Source of the DNA: Nepenthes gracilis
Taxonomy: Eukaryota; Streptophyta; Magnoliopsida; Caryophyllales; Nepenthaceae
Direction: 5' to 3'
DNA: 64,000 nt
Assembly: GCA_033239525.1 (NCBI GenBank)
Contig: BSYO01000034.1
Span: forward strand, 2,790,001-2,854,000
The position numbers and the translations under genes were made by a program. Below the pieces are notes generated by a model that worked only from the letters and a program-made list of their open reading frames with translations, searched no databases and was not told where the DNA came from. The first letter of the stretch is position 1. Each line of letters opens with the position of its first letter. This document shows, piece by piece, positions 58,695 through 64,000 of this stretch.

Positions 58695-59210
58695 CTAGTC
58701 TCTGGAAGCAGCTGCCCTTGCCAGCATGTTGGCCTTCCCATTCTCTTCTCTTGGGATGTGTACAAATTCTATTCTCCTGAAATCCGCGGTCAAGCCTTGG
58801 ACCTTAGAGATATATTTGGATAGTTGTAGACTATTAACCTTGAAATGTTTGTGGACTTGGTTGATGACCAATTCAGAGTCGCTGTAGACAACCAGGTTTC
58901 TGGAAGAGTATTCCTTGGCCAACCTGAGTCCTGGTAGCAACACTTCGCACTCCGTGGCGTTGTTTGTGACTGAGAATCCAAGGGTCATTGAATACTTTAC
59001 CTCTGACCCATCGGGCATTTGCAACACAATGCCAGCAGCACAATTGTTCTTAATTGAGGAGCCATCCACGTGCAGTGTCAAGGTTGTTTCGTTTGGGTCC
59101 TCTGTGTCATGATGGTTTGGATCACCAAGGGTCGGGGTCATTGTTTTGATAATAAAATCGATAAGGGCCTGACCTTTCATAGCTGGTGTAAGGTACCGGT
59201 TTTTGAAGTA
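58695..59210 (-). pseudogene. second RNase H of Tat element 2, open frame cut at its start
   Basis: The frame is open for about 170 residues: AMKGQALIDFI, LTLHVDGSSIKNNCAAGIVL, NNATECEVLLPGLRLAKEY, YSDSELVINQVHKHF and REENGKANMLARAAAS. The Asp, Glu and Asp positions of the Tat-type extra RNase H are all present and no stop interrupts them. The frame is cut off at 59210 by the neighbouring LTR, so it has lost the upstream polyprotein. Confidence 0.9.
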
Positions 59211-61730
59211 TGACATATTTTGAGTAATTAAGTTAAAATGAGTAGATCGAGATCATAGGACACGGGAGGAATCGGATTTAAGGGCCAAAGACCCGAAATT
59301 GGTGAAATTGAGAACCGGTATTATAATCTCGATATAATAATATGTAAAATATGATTTGAATTTTAAATGATGAAAATCTCGGGGTATTAAATTAATATAA
59401 TCACAATTAAATTCGAGGAATGAGGGAAGATATGCTTCAGAGTTGGAAAAGGGTGGCGGAGCCGGGAAATCTGTTGGGCACTTGTGCGCCCGGCGAGCGC
59501 CGAATCTAGTGTAGGTGAGCCTGCTGTGCATGCCAGATCGCGCTCGAGTTCAAGTTCGCATATAAGCTGCATGTGGGTTCTTTTTACAACGTTGGGACAT
59601 GTTTCTGGAGAGAAGAAGTAGCAACGTTCGGGTAGAGAGAGAGGAGGGAGAAGAGAGAGAAGCGGCCAAACAAAGGCCCTTGGGACGGATTCCGGCTTCG
59701 AGCTAGTTGGAGAAACCGTAAAACGGGTCGAGGCAAGTGCATCCATATCATTTTCTCTTGTTTTTTTGATTTTCGTTTGATCCCTTTTGGATATTTTTAT
59801 TCCGATACCCGACTCTTAAATGTATATATGTTGTCCATAGATTATGTATAAATATTAATTCCAAGTCCAAATTTGTATAAATTGACCAATTTATACCATT
59901 TTCGTTCATGAAACCCTAACCCCACATCCGAACGATTTCAGGCTCCGATTTTTGGGGCTTTTGCATAAATTAGGATTAGAATATCAATACCCATATCCTA
60001 ATATAATTTATTTATCGTTTGATACTTGAATTCCCTTTTGATTAGCTCCGTTTGGCTAACCCACACCTAGCTCGCCAATCTCCCATTTCCCATCGATTAT
60101 ATGGTTAATTGACCCCAATTTATGAATTATCATATCTTAATTATCCGTATACCTTGATTAGGTGTCCAATTTCACAAGTATCAACCCATTTGCAATGTCT
60201 GGATGCTCTAAAATGGCCATGTTACTGTTCAACTGAGGCCAAATGGGAATTTGGCATGCTTCCATCATAATTAATTGTTATGTAAACTATATCTAATTGT
60301 ATATGTTTAATTTTAAGCCCTGGAAAAATATGTTATGATGGATTGTGGAGGAAAAACAGTCCGAAGCCTCTTATGTGGTAATTACTCATCGGTGGGAAGA
60401 AATTTTGATCCTTTCCAAGAATTTGATATCCATACATATAAATTGAATCGTTAAAATACATAAGTCCAAAGGAAGGATAAGAACTGTGCATGTATTTCTG
60501 AGGGAGATCCACAATGTGTAATATGATTTTATTGTTTTTCCTGGATGGAGATAATGTGAATGGAATGTGATGGATCCTCCCTCAAAAGCATAAGAAATGA
60601 AACTAAGACCACGGATTTATGTTCATAGGATAGTATTCCATGGCTTACCATTTACATCACGGTGGAAACTCAAGGTTACCCTAACTGTGTATCCTAGCCG
60701 CTTGTTGGAGCGGACGATGTCTATAGTACGCCTTAGGATACTATTATGGAAGAATGAGGACTGCCCTGGTACCTCGACTGATATGGGGAGACTCGTTATC
60801 GACCTGTTTACAGGAAAAATGTGATGGTTGAGTTACTGCAGGCCTAAAATGTAACCCATGGCCGAGTTAGTGTAAGCTTAAAATGTAGCCGATGGCCGAG
60901 TTACTGCAGACCTAAAATGTAGCTGTTGTGCTTTAGAATGTGTAGGTTAACACATTTCTTTCCTTGTTCTCCCGTACCTTTAACTAGTAAAGTTTACTAG
61001 TATTGATCCGCAAATATAAATAATTATACATAATTAACATTCCAAAGAGAGGAAGAATAAAATGTGATAAGTTAATTGTGTTCCAAAAGTATAATTGATC
61101 ATGACTTATGTTACATATCCTTATCATGCTCGTAAATCCCTTTTTTCATTTCTTTTGCCTATATATTATTATTGTCCTAATAACGTTGTACTTGTTGAGC
61201 TGTTAGCTCATCATTATTTTTCTTGTCTCTAATTTATCACATGTTTGATATACCCGATGGGATGGAGTAGAGGATAGAAGTGGACTAAGCTTGAATTTAG
61301 AAGACCATATTAAAGACTTAGAATTTGTAGCTTAATTTATGTCTAGGGAAATTGTGTATATATTTTTATATTTCTTTTGCAAAGATTAATGTATATTGTA
61401 CAAAATGACTAATGATTAGATAGCTTAATTTTCACTGTATTTTGATTTATTTATACTTTTACAGATTATTTATAGATTTGTAATAGTTATCTAGTGGTAT
61501 CTCCCTTTGGCCAATGTTGTGTTTGGATACACAGCATTGGCTTATATATGGCTATTGGATCCTGTGAGGAGTTGTGGTTTTGTGTGTTGTTGTTCTTGAC
61601 GTCGAATGATGGGATTATTGGATGTATATTGATTTAAACAGGATATTTTATAGGTTTTGTATTTGACAAATGTCTGTATTAAAAATAAAACTTTACTACA
61701 TTTTTGGCTGAAAAAATATAGTCCGTCACA
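59211..61730 (+). repeat. 5' LTR of a chromovirus-like (Tekay/Del-type) gypsy element
   Basis: It begins TGACATATTTTGAG and ends AGTCCGTCACA, directly followed by an initiator-Met-type primer site. The 2.5-kb length, the GAGCGC-rich patch near 59490-59560 and the GTGGACTAAGCTTGAATTTAG stretch (about 61280) fit the long LTRs of Tekay/Del chromoviruses. It interrupts the pol region of Tat element 2, so it is the younger of the two. AAGTA (59206-59210) should be repeated at the far end, outside the window. Confidence 0.75.
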
Positions 61731-61732
61731 AT

Positions 61733-61744
61733 TGGTATTAGAGA
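61733..61744 (+). other. initiator-Met primer-binding site
   Basis: TGGTATTAGAGA, two bases behind the LTR, differs at two positions from TGGTATCAGAGC, the complement of the 3' end of plant initiator tRNA-Met used by chromoviruses and many copia elements. Confidence 0.75.
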
Positions 61745-64000
61745 AAAAGATGCCTTAAATTTGATTTGAATCGTATGTGAAATTTTAGGATAGATTAAGA
61801 TTGATCAAATAAGTCGATGCAGGCATAGGACAAATAAATTAGATTAGATAGTTCTAGCTATCTTAGTCGGTTAGCTTTGACTTGAACTAAGTTAGAATTA
61901 AAGGATGAGTTGGGCTGTCTAGCTCACGCATTCTAGTTAGTATCCTAAGAATAGTCTAACCCACGTCGTTTTACCTTCATATAGGATATTAGTAGCCGCT
62001 ATGACTCCTAGATGATAATCTATTTGCAATAATGGTCAACCATGAGGTTGAAAGGAGCTGTAGGGAGGCACCCTAAGGCTTAAATTTGATTGGTGCCAAC
62101 TTAGTGCTTGAATTAGTCGGTATTGATTTGAGGCTTAGGTTAATCAATTTTGGTTCGAGGTTTAGGAATGATCGGCTCTGGGTCGAGGTTCTCAAGTCAG
62201 TAATTTGGTAAAGAGGAATACTGGATGTATCAAGTATGATGGATAAGGTGAAATTGATGACTTGAGGTCAGTATGACTTAAAGTTAATTCAGGTATAGCG
62301 AATCCAAGAATGTCAATTTATAATCAATTTAGTGATACTTAAGAGCCTAAATGTTTGGGTGGCCCGGATCCTATATAGAAGTTGAAACATGGATTTTGAG
62401 ACTTAAGATGTTGTTGCGGTGGCCCAATGTTCGGGAAGATAAGAGTTAATGAAGAATATCCTTGTGGGTGTTCTTTTATGGACAAGCATTCTTTCCGACG
62501 CATTTTGAAAGTATGTTTCTAATTGTAGCTAGTCCGATTGCAGGATTGGGGATTACCCTTATTTCATGGGTTGAACAGTTAAGGAGCCTAGTATCTTGGA
62601 TCGAGGTTTCACAGTAATGGCACGAAGTGTGAAAATGTCGTCCATCGTGGTAGGAGATAAGGTTCTTGAATCTTGATGTCTCGATATAAGAGTTACCTTG
62701 GGATCCAAAATCTGTATTTTATTGGTGTTTCCTATGTTTACTCATTTATTTGAGGATCATAGATTTGTATTAGTTGCATTGAGGTTTGTGACATCCCCTT
62801 GGGACTGTAGATATTGTTGGTTTGGATGAAATAATTGCCTTGTGGTAATATGGCTTGATATGATATGGAGGATGACTTAGTTAGTAAGGTGCCATGCTAG
62901 TGTGAACTATGATGGTAAAAGATATGACACCTCATAATCGGGAGGAAAGGTTTGAATATGAGGTATTGTTATTTGAGTGGTAACAAAATTAGTATTGTTT
63001 CGACTACACATCGTTTGATTTCGATTTGTGCTAAGTCTAATTAACATATAAGACCACACTTGGGAGTTGTTTTATGGTCGCCGAAGCGTTCAGGTAGAGT
63101 AAGTGCTTGAGGATATTTATTAGAGGAAAGAATTAACCGAATTATGTTTTGATCGTTAACTTGAAGTTGTTGTGGAGTTGTGCCAAGATTGTCACCAATT
63201 TTAAGGACCCTACATAGAATTGATGAGGCATCGGTTGAGTAGTGCTGTGAGGTGCTTTAGTACTTTTAGGATGGCCTCACTGATGGATTCTTAGGGGTCA
63301 ACAGGGTGTGAGAACCCTATTTAAAAGATCGTATCATGGATTGCAAAAGGGCGGTTAGCCGTGTGCCCATTTATGAAAAGGATGAACGCTTTGGAGAAAT
63401 GTTATGTCGAGTATATGGTCTCTCTAATAGCAGTAATGCAATTCCTTAGGATCTGGAGCAATGGCTGATTTAGTGAGAGACTGACGGATGCCTTGTAGAT
63501 GTGTTGTTTTCTTGGGTCTAACTTAACATGGAAGGGTAATCCGATAAGTGTTTTTCAAAGATCACAACGCCGTGAGACATTTGGCTTGAAGACGATCAGT
63601 ATCCGTCGGAGTGGGTCATGTGAGAGTAGCCTCCGAGGAATTCACGGTTGGATGTTGACCTTGTTTGGGGTTGGCCCCTGATAAGTCTTGTAAGTTACAG
63701 TAGAGTGTGATCCTTTTGAGGAAGCTCTAAGATTTTATATCTCTTAATTTGTATGGGCAGGTTGCCTGGGTTTAGATGATGTAAAGCCTATGACCAAAAT
63801 TACCTCACCCATAGTTTTGGGTTTGCCATTAATATCTTTGCTTGAGAATTTATAGGTGTTGCTTGTAAGGGTAATGGCTGTCTTATGCTCCCAATAGGCG
63901 GGGAGGTTATCTCACAAGAAGAGATAGCCATGCAACAAGATAAGCTGGTAGATTCATTCAAGGGTGTTAAGGGCCGTGAGAAATTAAGGGTACCAATTAA
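61745..64000 (+). mobile_element. internal region of the chromovirus-like element, strongly decayed
   Basis: The region follows the primer-binding site and runs out of the window. An ATG at 62001 gives MTPR, reminiscent of MPPR starts of chromovirus gag, but stops follow at once. Near 62327-62400 the reading EPKCLGGPDPI with flanking residues resembles the PPKFLGG.DP segment of gag. Nothing further could be assigned to protease or RT within the window; the open frame at 63499-63681 shows no domain. It may be a decayed or non-autonomous copy. Confidence 0.4.

Larger units (their letters stand above)
53447..59210 (-). mobile_element. Tat element 2, 5'-truncated by a later LTR insertion
   Basis: On the minus strand the order is second RNase H (59210-58695), integrase (58500-57430), an antisense-oriented ORF (plus strand, 54880-56825), purine tract and 3' LTR (54215-53447). 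This is the same layout as Tat element 1. RT, protease, gag and the 5' LTR are missing from the window; the element stops inside the segment just before the second RNase H, where a chromovirus-like LTR starts at 59211. The missing half may lie beyond that insertion, outside the window. Confidence 0.87.

Overview
This window is nuclear DNA of a flowering plant, probably a eudicot. It is very AT-rich, holds spliced genes and no operons, and carries Tat, Athila and chromovirus LTR retrotransposons, an L1 LINE, a PIF/Harbinger relic, MITE-like repeats and long microsatellites. The species cannot be named from the sequence. Most of the window is layered, decayed transposable elements; nearly every pol reading frame is broken by stops and frameshifts.

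Layout. 1-4011: AT-rich intergenic DNA. 4012-13485: a complete but dead Tat-lineage Ty3/gypsy element with both LTRs, an ATTTT target duplication, gag, protease, RT, RNase H, a second RNase H and integrase. It also has an antisense spliced ORF behind integrase and a 3' minisatellite. 13944-14626 (minus): the only apparently intact host gene, a three-exon COR27/COR28-like (cold- and clock-regulated) gene with a TATA box and an evening element. 16967-18167 and 24669-25475: two solo LTRs with perfect target duplications (CAAAA, GTCCT). 26-30 kb: minisatellite, MITE and LTR fragments. 30825-31390 (minus): a pseudogene fragment of the F-box/kelch gene SKIP4. 32463-33640: a PIF/Harbinger transposase relic. 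About 33.9-44.6 kb: an Athila element with LTRs of about 2.5 kb and a tRNA-Asp-type primer site.

44.69-44.99 kb and 50.96-51.72 kb: two pieces of one L1 reverse transcriptase, split by about 6 kb of later DNA. 51.74-52.87 kb: a MITE-like element swollen by an (AAT)n tract of about 860 bp. 53.45-59.21 kb (minus): a second Tat element, with 3' LTR, the same antisense ORF, integrase and second RNase H, cut off where a chromovirus-like LTR (59211-61730) with an initiator-Met primer site begins. The internal part of that last element runs out of the window.

The most interesting signals are four. The antisense, intron-containing ORF is retained in two diverged Tat elements. The clock/cold-type gene survives 460 bp from a Tat insertion. 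The AAT tract shows higher-order structure. W-box cores cluster in two LTRs. All calls are by-eye translation and alignment; no database search was run.
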